Assembly (NCBI GenBank): GCA_049515175.1
Contig: JBEKUI010000147.1
Location: forward strand, 1-11,332
Reading direction: 5' to 3'
Length of the DNA: 11,332 nucleotides
Source: JACQNR01 sp049515175
Lineage (GTDB): Bacteria; Acidobacteriota; Terriglobia; UBA7540
Positions 1 to 5,680 of the stretch are shown piece by piece. The position numbers and the translations under genes were made by a program. The notes beneath the pieces were generated by a model. It was not told where the DNA came from. It made no database searches and worked only from the letters and a program-made list of their open reading frames with translations. Position 1 is the stretch's first letter. Each line of letters opens with the position of its first letter.

Positions 1-834
1 TACTTTGAGCAAAGCTATTGGCCGTTCGCCGACGAGCATGGGCCACGGGCACTGGCGGAGGCGATGGATGAGTGCATGTGGACGGCCGTCGCCTCTCCCC
101 CAGGGCCGTTGGCCGACGGCCCGGAAGGATTGAAACGGCTCGCGGAAGGCGCCAGAGAACTGCGCTTGAAAACCGACCGCGCCATCATCGGCCTGTTCGG
201 AGGCAATCTTCTGGAACTTGGCCAGTTCTTCTACCGGAACGACAACTTTCTCGCCATGCTGGCCGGCGAGCCGCGAGAGGCCCACGAATTCCTCGACAAG
301 GCCGTCGAGACTCACCTTCGCAACCTCGAACGATTTCTGGGGGCGGTCGGGCCGCACATCGACGTCATCCTCTTCGGCGACGATCTTGGCATGCAGCGCG
401 GGCCGCAGATTTCACCCCGGATGTACCGCGAGTTCTTCAAGCCTCGGCACCGGCTGATGTGGGCACGGGCCAAGCAACTCGCCCCCGTCAAAGTGATGCT
501 GCACTGTTGCGGCGGCGTGCGGGAGTTGCTGCCCGACCTCATCGACGCGGGACTGGACGCCATCAACCCGGTGCAGATCTCGTGCAAGGGTATGGCCGCG
601 CACGAATTGAAAGCGGAATTCGGCAAGGCGATGGTCTTCTGGGGCGGAGGCTGCGAGACGCAGGCGACGCTTTCGCATGCCACGACCGCCCAGGTCAAGG
701 AGCACGTGCGAAGGCAGGTGGAAATCTTCCGCCCTGGTGGAGGGTTCGTTTTTCAGCAGGTCCACAACATCCTGGCCAATGTCCCGCCGGAAAATGTGGT
801 CGCCATGTACGAGGCCGTGAGGTCTTTTGACTAA
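1..834 (+). CDS. Uroporphyrinogen decarboxylase (URO-D/MtaA) family protein, 5'-truncated by the window edge
   Basis: The frame is open from base 1 to the TAA at 832..834, giving 277 visible residues. The true start lies to the left, because family members are usually about 340 to 400 aa. Visible family features are a GDDLGMQRGPQISPRMYREF block near residues 123-142, then LHCCGG (H168, C169, C170) and WGGGCETQ (C218). In MtaA/CmuA-type corrinoid methyltransferases an HxC plus a later Cys binds the zinc that activates the thiol acceptor. Here H168, C170 and C218 fit that pattern, so a cobamide-dependent or other small-molecule methyltransferase is more likely than true haem biosynthesis HemE. 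The substrate cannot be told from this sequence. The protein is presumably cytoplasmic. No partner gene such as a corrinoid protein follows it. The ATG at 64 is internal to the reading frame and is not the start. Family assignment is firm; the reaction is inferred. Confidence 0.85.
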   Translation, partial: YFEQSYWPFADEHGPRALAEAMDECMWTAVASPPGPLADGPEGLKRLAEGARELRLKTDRAIIGLFGGNLLELGQFFYRNDNFLAMLAGEPREAHEFLDKAVETHLRNLERFLGAVGPHIDVILFGDDLGMQRGPQISPRMYREFFKPRHRLMWARAKQLAPVKVMLHCCGGVRELLPDLIDAGLDAINPVQISCKGMAAHELKAEFGKAMVFWGGGCETQATLSHATTAQVKEHVRRQVEIFRPGGGFVFQQVHNILANVPPENVVAMYEAVRSFD

Positions 835-940
835 GCCCTGGCCCGGGGTGGGAGCTCAGTGAACTCGGGACTCGCGGGAACATCCTGGGGCTCACTTGCG
901 TAATGATGGTCAGGAAGGCGAATGGTCGAAGGAGATCCCG

Positions 941-1522
941 ATGAGTGTGTCCCCGCAAGCTCCACAACCGCCCGTGCCTCCGCAGCCGCCGCGCACGGGC
1001 AGCCATCTGCTGGCGATTGCTCTGCTGGCATTGGGGCTGATTATCTGTGTTTCGGTGATGACGATCTGGGTCGGCCTCCGGATCATTTCCCGCGGCGTGA
1101 GCGTCAACGTGGACGAGCGCGGCTCGGGCGCCAAGCAGGTTTCGATCAAGACTCCCGTGGGCTCGCTGGAAGTGGCCAAGGAAGTCAACGAGGCGCGCCT
1201 GGGCCTGCCCATCTACCCCGGCGCGACCCAAGTGAAAGATGACAGCTCCGCGACGGTCAACCTGGCCTTCGGTCAGGAGGCCAGCCTGCAGGTCCTGGCC
1301 GCCAAGTTTGAGACCTCGGACGAGCTTGCGACGGTGCGCGATTTCTACAAGCAGCGGCTGGGCAGCGAGGTGACGAAGTTCGTCGAAAGGAGTCCGGAAG
1401 GCAAGACCGTGTTCGAGATCAAGAAGAGCGGGCAGGAGAAGATCGTCGCGCTTCAGAGCCAGGCTTCGGGCACGCGGATTGAACTCGTGCGGGTCACCCA
1501 CGGCCCGCGCGAAAGCAATTGA
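941..1522 (+). CDS. Conserved hypothetical membrane-anchored protein with Pro-rich N-terminus
   Basis: This is a 193-residue protein. The ATG at 941 is chosen because a GAAGGAG ribosome site lies about 7 bases upstream (927..933). An in-frame TTG at 896 has no such support. Residues 1-19 are rich in proline and glutamine. Residues about 22-48 form one hydrophobic membrane span. The remaining ~145 residues are polar and probably lie on the far side of the membrane. The soluble part contains GLPIYPGATQ (residues 88-97) and a later FETSDELATVRDFYKQRLG block (123-141), a pattern I associate with uncharacterised acidobacterial proteins. There is no catalytic motif and no Cys in the soluble domain. 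It stands alone between the URO-D gene and the tRNA. Function is unknown. Confidence 0.75.
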   Translation: MSVSPQAPQPPVPPQPPRTGSHLLAIALLALGLIICVSVMTIWVGLRIISRGVSVNVDERGSGAKQVSIKTPVGSLEVAKEVNEARLGLPIYPGATQVKDDSSATVNLAFGQEASLQVLAAKFETSDELATVRDFYKQRLGSEVTKFVERSPEGKTVFEIKKSGQEKIVALQSQASGTRIELVRVTHGPRESN

Positions 1523-1651
1523 TCCGGCCTTCGCGTGCGGGCAGTCGGGAAGTTTCATTGTGGGGAGGCGAGTTCATCTCGTCCGTGAGCTGACCGACGG
1601 TGTGAAGCTGCGAGTACGTCGAGTTGACCCCCGACCCGTTCTTGCCCGCCG

Positions 1652-1680
1652 TTGACAGGCCGGCAGGGGCGTGCGAAACT
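1652..1680 (+). promoter_or_regulatory. Candidate sigma-70-type promoter for the tRNA-Arg gene
   Basis: A perfect TTGACA (-35) at 1652..1657 is followed after 17 bases by GAAACT at 1675..1680, a weak -10. Transcription would begin about 25 bases before the mature tRNA 5' end at 1713, as expected for a short tRNA leader. The -35 and spacing are seen directly; activity is inferred and the -10 is poor. Confidence 0.4.
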
Positions 1681-1712
1681 ACAGAAGACGAACTGCGGTT
1701 CGTCCTTCCCGT

Positions 1713-1789
1713 GCGCCCGTAGCTCAGCTGGATAGAGCACTTGCCTACGAAGCAAGGGGTCGGGAGTTCGAATCTCTCCGGGCGTACCA
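1713..1789 (+). tRNA. tRNA-Arg, anticodon ACG
   Basis: The full cloverleaf can be drawn by hand. Acceptor stem: 1713-1719 with 1779-1785. D stem: 1722-1725 with 1735-1738. Anticodon stem: CTTGC 1740-1744 with GCAAG 1752-1756, and a 7-base loop CTACGAA. The anticodon ACG is at 1747-1749. The variable loop is 1757-1761. T stem: 1762-1766 with 1774-1778, loop TTCGAAT. The CCA end is encoded at 1787-1789. The A34 would be deaminated to inosine, reading CGU/CGC/CGA arginine codons. The terminal acceptor pair is a G1-U72 wobble rather than G-C. It is a lone gene, and no second copy of its 3' end is found in the window. Confidence 0.95.
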
Positions 1790-1959
1790 TTCCCCCGTTT
1801 TGGCCGCTCCGCAGATCAAGTCAAAGGGCTTTCGATAGGTAGGATAAACACTTGCGGCATCCAAGCGGCAGTTCGAAAGTACAATTCGTAGGAGTTTGGC
1901 TCTTTCGGCTGAATCCTGTCTAACGTATGGCGCCTGCCCATAACGCGTTGTCCCGGATT

Positions 1960-1980
1960 TGTTCCCGGGAACAGGCCTGT
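1960..1980. repeat. 14-bp perfect palindrome overlapping a 10-bp perfect palindrome
   Basis: TGTTCCCGGGAACA at 1960-1973 equals its own reverse complement. Its last three bases start a second perfect palindrome, ACAGGCCTGT, at 1971-1980. A dimeric regulator or a recombinase could bind such a site. Alternatively the strand could switch between two small hairpins. No adjacent start codon is present, so an operator role is only speculation. Confidence 0.5.
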
Positions 1981-2033
1981 AGGGGTGGTTCGTCTCTGCC
2001 CGGATTGTGCACGCCTGCATGCGGCTCTATCCG

Positions 2034-2047
2034 TACTTACGTAAGTA
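2034..2047. repeat. 14-bp perfect palindrome TACTTACGTAAGTA
   Basis: The 14 bases read identically on both strands. The pairing can be extended in RNA by a G-U and a C-G pair outward. With no loop, it is more like a dimeric protein binding site than an RNA hairpin. No gene starts within 350 bases downstream. Confidence 0.5.
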
Positions 2048-2082
2048 TGTACAAGGAGCTCCCCGCAGTTTTGTTCCAGAAA

Positions 2083-2127
2083 CTGGGACCTGCATCCGAG
2101 TGCCGATGGTCGGAGTACCGGTCCCAG
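2083..2127 (+). other. Two-tier stem-loop, candidate structured element
   Basis: CTGGGACC (2083-2090) pairs perfectly with GGTCCCAG (2120-2127). Inside it TCCGA (2095-2099) pairs with TCGGA (2110-2114), with internal loops of 4 and 5 bases and a 10-base apical loop. No U-tract follows, so it is not a simple terminator. It could be part of a structured RNA or a mobile-element end. I do not recognise a family. Confidence 0.4.
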
Positions 2128-2317
2128 AATCCTTGACCCATCTGAAAAAAGAGTTCCCCGGGGGATCCCGTAAGACCCGTTTCCCTTCAAGAAACCAGGG
2201 AGGGCAACCCACGTCCCGGTCAATGCCGATGGTGCCCCTTGACAGGTCCACCCGGCCTTACCCTTGCCCGCCCAACGGGGAGGTTTGTCGGCCTATCATC
2301 CATGGGTCGGACGCGGC

Positions 2318-2329
2318 ACAGGGCCCTGT
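2318..2329. repeat. 12-bp perfect palindrome ACAGGGCCCTGT
   Basis: This is a self-complementary 12-mer about 100 bases upstream of the point where hyfE homology begins. Its core resembles that of the ACAGGCCTGT palindrome at 1971-1980, with one extra G-C step. No function is assigned. Confidence 0.4.
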
Positions 2330-2388
2330 TGGTGCTCTTCGTATTGTTCGCAGCGGGCGACGGGGAGACCATAGTTAGATTCTATCCA

Positions 2389-2421
2389 GGCTATGTACAT
2401 GGTTTAGGAGCAACCATAGCC
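2389..2421 (+). other. Hairpin at the hyfE truncation point
   Basis: GGCTATG (2389-2395) pairs with CATAGCC (2415-2421). A competing inner pairing joins ATGGTT (2399-2404) to AACCAT (2412-2417). The right arm contains the TAG (2417-2419) that closes the truncated hyfE frame on its upstream side. A further small hairpin, CGAGG-ATAA-CCTCG, follows at 2440-2453. The position at the junction suggests a rearrangement breakpoint, but this is inferred. Confidence 0.35.
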
Positions 2422-2719
2422 AGGCCGTTCCACCGTTCCCGAGGATAACCTCGCGGCGGCGGTCGCGCTGATCCTGACCGGAGCGTTTCTGATGGTGAGC
2501 CAGGGAAAGGCAATCATGCAAATTGTCGGACTGCTCGTTTTGGAGAACGGGATTTTTCTCGCTGCGCTAGCAACCACTTTCGGGATGCCCTTGGTGATCG
2601 AGATCGGAGTGTTTTTCGACCTCCTCATGGGGATTCTCATCATGGGAGTCTTCGCTTTTCGCATCCGCGACACATTCGAGCACCTGGATGTAACGAGATT
2701 ACGGCGACTGCGAGGATAA
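2420..2719 (+). pseudogene. hyfE: HyfE-like (hydrogenase-4 component E / NuoK-type) membrane subunit, 5' half missing
   Basis: The C-terminal half of a HyfE-type subunit is readable. The frame is open from 2420 to the TAA at 2717-2719, and family-like residues begin around DNLAAAVALILTGAFLM and run through GLLVLENGIFLAAL to the end. HyfE proteins are usually about 210-220 aa; only about 99 are present. There is no ATG, GTG or TTG before the ATG at 2492, so a gene caller would give a 75-aa product. The visible part holds roughly three hydrophobic spans and the conserved LVLENGIF segment. In the complex this small subunit sits in the membrane arm beside the antiporter-like subunits. The missing 5' half, and the usual hyfB and hyfC before it, are not found upstream in any frame. 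The stop lies 3 bases before hyfF, so it is operonic. A nonfunctional remnant is most likely. Confidence 0.75.
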
Positions 2720-2722
2720 CCG

Positions 2723-4174
2723 ATGATGCTGCTCTTGCCGCTGCTGATCCCGATTGTGGGCGCCGCCGTCTTGCTGGGCTTTGGAGCCAACGGCCGGGCC
2801 AGACGGCTTGCCCTCCTGGTGGGAGGAGTGGAGATCGTCGCGATCCTCCGCATGGTGTTGGCGGTTTATTCCTCGGGCCCCCAGCAGTTCGGCCGCTTCC
2901 TCCGGGTGGACGGTTTGAGTGCATTCTTTCTTTTGAACGTCGCGCTGGTTTCCGGTTTGGCTCTGGTTTACTCGCTGGATTACCTTCGCCATACGGAAGG
3001 CGAGCGATTTTCCTCAGCCCGGTGGTTTTACGCGCTCCTGTTCTTTTTCATGTTTACCATGGTCGGTGTCTGCCTCTCGTCGAACCTCGGCCTCCTCTGG
3101 ATCATGATGGAAGCGACCACGTTGGCGTCGGCGTTGCTGGTGGGGTTCTACAATACGCGGGGGGCCGTGGAAGCGGGCTGGAAGTACCTCATCGTCTGCA
3201 CCGTGGGAATTGCTTTTGCGCTGTTCGGAACCATCGTGTTGTACCTGGCGGCCATCAAGAGTGGTCTTTCCCCGGAGGTTGCGCTCGACTGGAAGGCGCT
3301 GATGGAAGCGTCCCCCCGGCTGGGAAGCGGTACTGCGCTTTTGAAGCTTGCCTTTGTCTTTGTCGTCGTCGGCTATGGCACCAAGGTCGGCTTTGTGCCC
3401 ATGCACAGCTGGCTCCCGGATGCGCATGCGGAAGCGCCTTCACCGATCAGCGCGATGCTTTCGGGCGTGCTGCTCAATTGCGCTATGTACACCTTGCTGC
3501 GCTACGATGCTGTCATCTCGCGGGCCACGGGTACGAATTTCAGCCACACGTTGCTGCTGGTCTTTGGAGTGCTCTCGTTAGTGACGGCCGGCCTGTTGAT
3601 CGTGGTGCAGCGGGATTTGAAGCGCCTGCTCGCCTACAGCAGCATCGAGCATATGGGCATCGTGGCGATCGGAGTCGGGCTGGGCGGCGGGCTGGGACTC
3701 TATGGAGCGTTGCTCCATACGTTCAACCACTCACTCGGGAAAACATTGCTGTTCTTTGTTGCGGGCAACGTGCGCCAGAACTTGGGCACGTTGCGGATGG
3801 ACCGCATCGGAGGGCTGGCACGAGCCATGCCCAAAACGGCGTTGGCGCTCTCACTGGGAAGTCTGGCGATTGTCGGACTGCCCCCGTTCGCTCTTTTCGT
3901 AAGCGAATTCGCGATCTTGAGCGAAGCGTTTTCGCAGTCGCGGGTGTTGGTTGCCACGCTGTTCCTGGCCACGCTTTCCGTGGTCTTTGGCGGGATGCTC
4001 CACCATTTGTTCGGGATGTTTTTCCGCGAATCGAAACAGCCTCCCGTGGCGCCGTATATGGCACTATCGGAGGCAGTGCCGATCGCCCTTGCGGCGGTCG
4101 TACTGGTCTGGTTCGGAGTGCACATCCCCGCGGGTTTCAAAGCCTTGATTGACGGGGCCATGGCGGTCCTGTAA
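2723..4174 (+). CDS. hyfF: HyfF-like proton-translocating membrane subunit (NuoN/MrpD antiporter-like)
   Basis: This is a 483-aa very hydrophobic protein of normal family length with about 13-14 membrane spans. The residues that form the proton path in antiporter-like subunits are present: E130 in WIMMEATTL (TM5), K221 in YGTKVGFVPMHSWLPDAH (TM7), K300 before RLLAYSSIEHMG (TM8), H332/H336/K340 in LHTFNHSLGKTLLFF and E395 in FVSEFAIL (TM12). The WLPDAHAEAPSPISAMLSG block is a Hyf/Nuo signature. The GCs around the start (ATGATG at 2723) allow either Met. A weak GAGG ribosome site overlaps the end of hyfE, so coupling to the upstream frame is likely. This is the one fully intact membrane subunit here. 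It would pump protons using energy from electron transfer in the HyfG/HyfI arm. Confidence 0.9.
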   Translation: MMLLLPLLIPIVGAAVLLGFGANGRARRLALLVGGVEIVAILRMVLAVYSSGPQQFGRFLRVDGLSAFFLLNVALVSGLALVYSLDYLRHTEGERFSSARWFYALLFFFMFTMVGVCLSSNLGLLWIMMEATTLASALLVGFYNTRGAVEAGWKYLIVCTVGIAFALFGTIVLYLAAIKSGLSPEVALDWKALMEASPRLGSGTALLKLAFVFVVVGYGTKVGFVPMHSWLPDAHAEAPSPISAMLSGVLLNCAMYTLLRYDAVISRATGTNFSHTLLLVFGVLSLVTAGLLIVVQRDLKRLLAYSSIEHMGIVAIGVGLGGGLGLYGALLHTFNHSLGKTLLFFVAGNVRQNLGTLRMDRIGGLARAMPKTALALSLGSLAIVGLPPFALFVSEFAILSEAFSQSRVLVATLFLATLSVVFGGMLHHLFGMFFRESKQPPVAPYMALSEAVPIALAAVVLVWFGVHIPAGFKALIDGAMAVL

Positions 4175-4181
4175 CGCGAGA

Positions 4182-4198
4182 AGAGGAGAACTCCGATA
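4182..4198 (+). promoter_or_regulatory. Strong ribosome site placed for an ATA, not an ATG, at the start of hyfG
   Basis: AGAGGAG at 4182-4188 is an excellent Shine-Dalgarno site. Seven bases later, in the hyfG frame, is ATA (4196-4198). The first in-frame ATG (4208) is 19 bases from the site, which is far outside the usual spacing. The simplest reading is that an original ATG at 4196 became ATA. ATA initiation or weak use of 4208 are alternatives. Confidence 0.45.
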
Positions 4199-4207
4199 AC
4201 GAACCCT

Positions 4208-5218
4208 ATGCCTGGCGAGCTATTCCAGATTCCGGAGACAAAAGACGGCAAACGGGTACGTCTGGTGACCATCTTTGGGCGCCTGACGGAAGAAGGGAAG
4301 AAACGCGTCCACTATATCTTTGATGTAGGAAAACCCGAATATGCTGTGAGCATCGCAGACGGCGAGCAGCCCGTCCCCTCCATCGCGGGAAGCGTCCCAG
4401 CCGCAAGCTGGTATGAACGCGAGATCCACGATCAGTTCGGCATTGAATTCCCGGGAAGTCCCGATTCACGGCCTCTGCTCTCCCACGAAAACTGGCCTGC
4501 CGGATTCCGCCCGATGCTGGCTTCGGAAGTGGAGGTAGCGCCGTGGACTTCGGCGAGCGAGCGCTCGTCCCCCAACGAATACCGTTTTCTCAAGGTAGAG
4601 GGCGCCGGCATTGTTGAGGTCCCGGTGGGACCCGTACACGCCGGCATTATCGAGCCCGGCCACTTCCGCTTCAGTGTGGTTGGCGATACCGTGCTGCACT
4701 TAGAGCTGCGGCATTTCTATACTCATAAGGGTACGGAGAGACTTTTCCAGGGCCGCCCCGTGATGGCCGGTCCGATGCTCGCTGAATCGGTATCGGGTGA
4801 CAACTGTTTCTCTCACGCTGTCGCTTACTGCCAGGCGGTGGAAGCGGCTTTCCGCGTTGCTGTACCTCCGCGGGCTGCGGCCCAGCGCCTGATCGGACTT
4901 GAGTGTGAGCGAATGATCGCGCACGTTGGTGATGTGGGCGCACTCTGTAATGACGTGGGTTTCAGCGTGGCAGCCGCTCGCGCCGCGGGCTTGAAGGAAG
5001 ATCTGTTACAGGCATCGGCGCAATGGATCGGCACCCGGTACTGGCGCGGGGTTACAGTACCCGGCGGCTTGCGTGCCGACGTCAGCGCGGCCGCGACTGC
5101 CGACTTTGCCCGGACAGTTGATGAAACGGCCCGGCGATTTGCCGAACTCGCCAAGGTCATTTTGGGAACGCCTTCTGTCCAAAACCGATTCGACATGGCT
5201 GGAGTTCTGAAGCGCTAG
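4208..5218 (+). CDS. hyfG: HyfG-like large subunit (NuoC + NuoD type), N-terminal part, ended by an in-frame TAG
   Basis: 336 residues are read before a TAG at 5216-5218. Residues 1-115 are a NuoC-like domain with WYEREIHDQFGIEF and LSHENWPAGF. From about residue 135 the NuoD/hydrogenase large-subunit fold begins, with GPVHAGIIEPGHFRF, HFYTHKGTERLFQG and HVGDVGALCNDVGF. At the L1 site, where hydrogenases have RVCGICGFSHS, this protein reads SVSGDNCFSHA. Both nickel-iron ligand cysteines are therefore replaced (S196, N199), so no [NiFe] centre can be built. That matches the energy-converting-hydrogenase-related (Ehr) group, thought to handle other electron donors or quinone. The same frame continues directly after the TAG with the rest of the protein, so a product of about 490 aa was intended. 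As it stands, the N-terminal piece alone should be inactive. The start at 4208 is uncertain, because the ribosome site fits an ATA at 4196 better. Confidence 0.8.
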   Translation: MPGELFQIPETKDGKRVRLVTIFGRLTEEGKKRVHYIFDVGKPEYAVSIADGEQPVPSIAGSVPAASWYEREIHDQFGIEFPGSPDSRPLLSHENWPAGFRPMLASEVEVAPWTSASERSSPNEYRFLKVEGAGIVEVPVGPVHAGIIEPGHFRFSVVGDTVLHLELRHFYTHKGTERLFQGRPVMAGPMLAESVSGDNCFSHAVAYCQAVEAAFRVAVPPRAAAQRLIGLECERMIAHVGDVGALCNDVGFSVAAARAAGLKEDLLQASAQWIGTRYWRGVTVPGGLRADVSAAATADFARTVDETARRFAELAKVILGTPSVQNRFDMAGVLKR

Positions 5219-5680
5219 GTGGCCGGAGATCTCGCCGTCGTGGGACCGGTGGCCCGGGCGAGCGGGATCGACATCGATGTGCGGAGGGATCACCCCTATG
5301 GCGGGTATTCCCGAGGCGACCTAAAGGTTCCCTTTATCCACTACGGGGATGTCATGGCTCGGGCGCGGATTCGCATCGAGGAAGCAGCGGAATCGATGCG
5401 ACTCATCCAACAGGCAGTGGGATCCTTACCGGAAGGTGAAATCTCCACCCGGTTCGAGCCGAAACAAGGGGTTCAAGGCCACTCCGCTGTGGAGTCTCCG
5501 CGTGGAGAGCTTTTCTATTGGGTGGAGGCGAGTGGCGGGCTGATCACGCGCTGCCACATCAAGTCCCCGTCGTTTCAGAATTGGCCAGCGCTCCCCTTTG
5601 CCGTGGTTGGGAACGTAATCGCCGACTTCCCGCTGATCAACAAGAGCTTCAATCTCTCCTACTCGGGGTGCGACCGATGA
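5219..5680 (+). CDS. hyfG: HyfG-like large subunit, C-terminal part, continuing in frame after the TAG
   Basis: This open frame follows the TAG with no gap. Its first codon is GTG, which could in principle allow restart but has no ribosome site. The 153 residues carry VVGPVARASG, RRDHPYGGY, HYGDVMARARIRIEEAAES and PRGELFYWVEASGG, all typical of the C-terminal half of group 4 / Ehr large subunits. The end reads FNLSYSGCDR, where hydrogenases have DPCYSCTDR. Both distal nickel-iron ligands are lost (S147, G150 of this piece), and the protein stops here, as NuoD does. The stop TGA overlaps the hyfI ATG (ATGA), so translation is normally coupled. Conservation up to the last residue suggests the nonsense change is recent, or that TAG is suppressed. 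Confidence 0.75.
   Translation: MAGDLAVVGPVARASGIDIDVRRDHPYGGYSRGDLKVPFIHYGDVMARARIRIEEAAESMRLIQQAVGSLPEGEISTRFEPKQGVQGHSAVESPRGELFYWVEASGGLITRCHIKSPSFQNWPALPFAVVGNVIADFPLINKSFNLSYSGCDR

Larger units (their letters stand above)
1790..2419. other. 630-base region with no recognisable gene, palindrome-dense
   Basis: Short open frames exist on both strands, but none resembles a protein I know, and none has a convincing ribosome site. Perfect palindromes are unusually frequent: AACGCGTT (1942-1949), a 14-mer at 1960-1973, ACAGGCCTGT (1971-1980), a 14-mer at 2034-2047, GGAGCTCC (2055-2062), CCCCGGGG (2156-2163), GGGATCCC (2162-2169) and a 12-mer at 2318-2329. Two longer hairpins lie at 2083-2127 and 2389-2421. 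A 10-base direct repeat TGCCGATGGT lies at 2101-2110 and 2224-2233. The region lies between a tRNA and a gene that has lost its 5' half, so it may be a recombination or insertion scar. Confidence 0.5.

Noticed and set aside
695..1558. Minus-strand 287-codon frame
   Set aside because: Antisense to the end of the URO-D gene and to the 941..1522 gene; no domain and no ribosome site.
1494..1790. Minus-strand 98-codon frame across the tRNA (starts MVRPERFELPTPCF)
   Set aside because: This is the well-known spurious translation of an antisense tRNA; the tRNA fold is complete.
1929..2170. Resemblance to a cloning polylinker (SmaI, BamHI, SacI, SphI, MluI and similar sites)
   Set aside because: The order and spacing fit no polylinker I know; the sites are a by-product of the palindrome richness.
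1918..2380. Possible integron attC site (GTCTAAC at 1918-1924, GTTAGAT at 2374-2380)
   Set aside because: Core-like heptamers match RYYYAAC and GTTRRRY but are about 450 bases apart, far beyond known attC lengths, and no cassette or integrase is seen.
3022..4152. Plus-strand 376-codon frame in another phase of hyfF
   Set aside because: Low-complexity, R/G/A/H-rich shadow of hyfF; no membrane character or known motif.
4208..5680. True [NiFe] hydrogenase large subunit
   Set aside because: All four metal-ligand cysteines are replaced, so hydrogen activation at this site is not possible.
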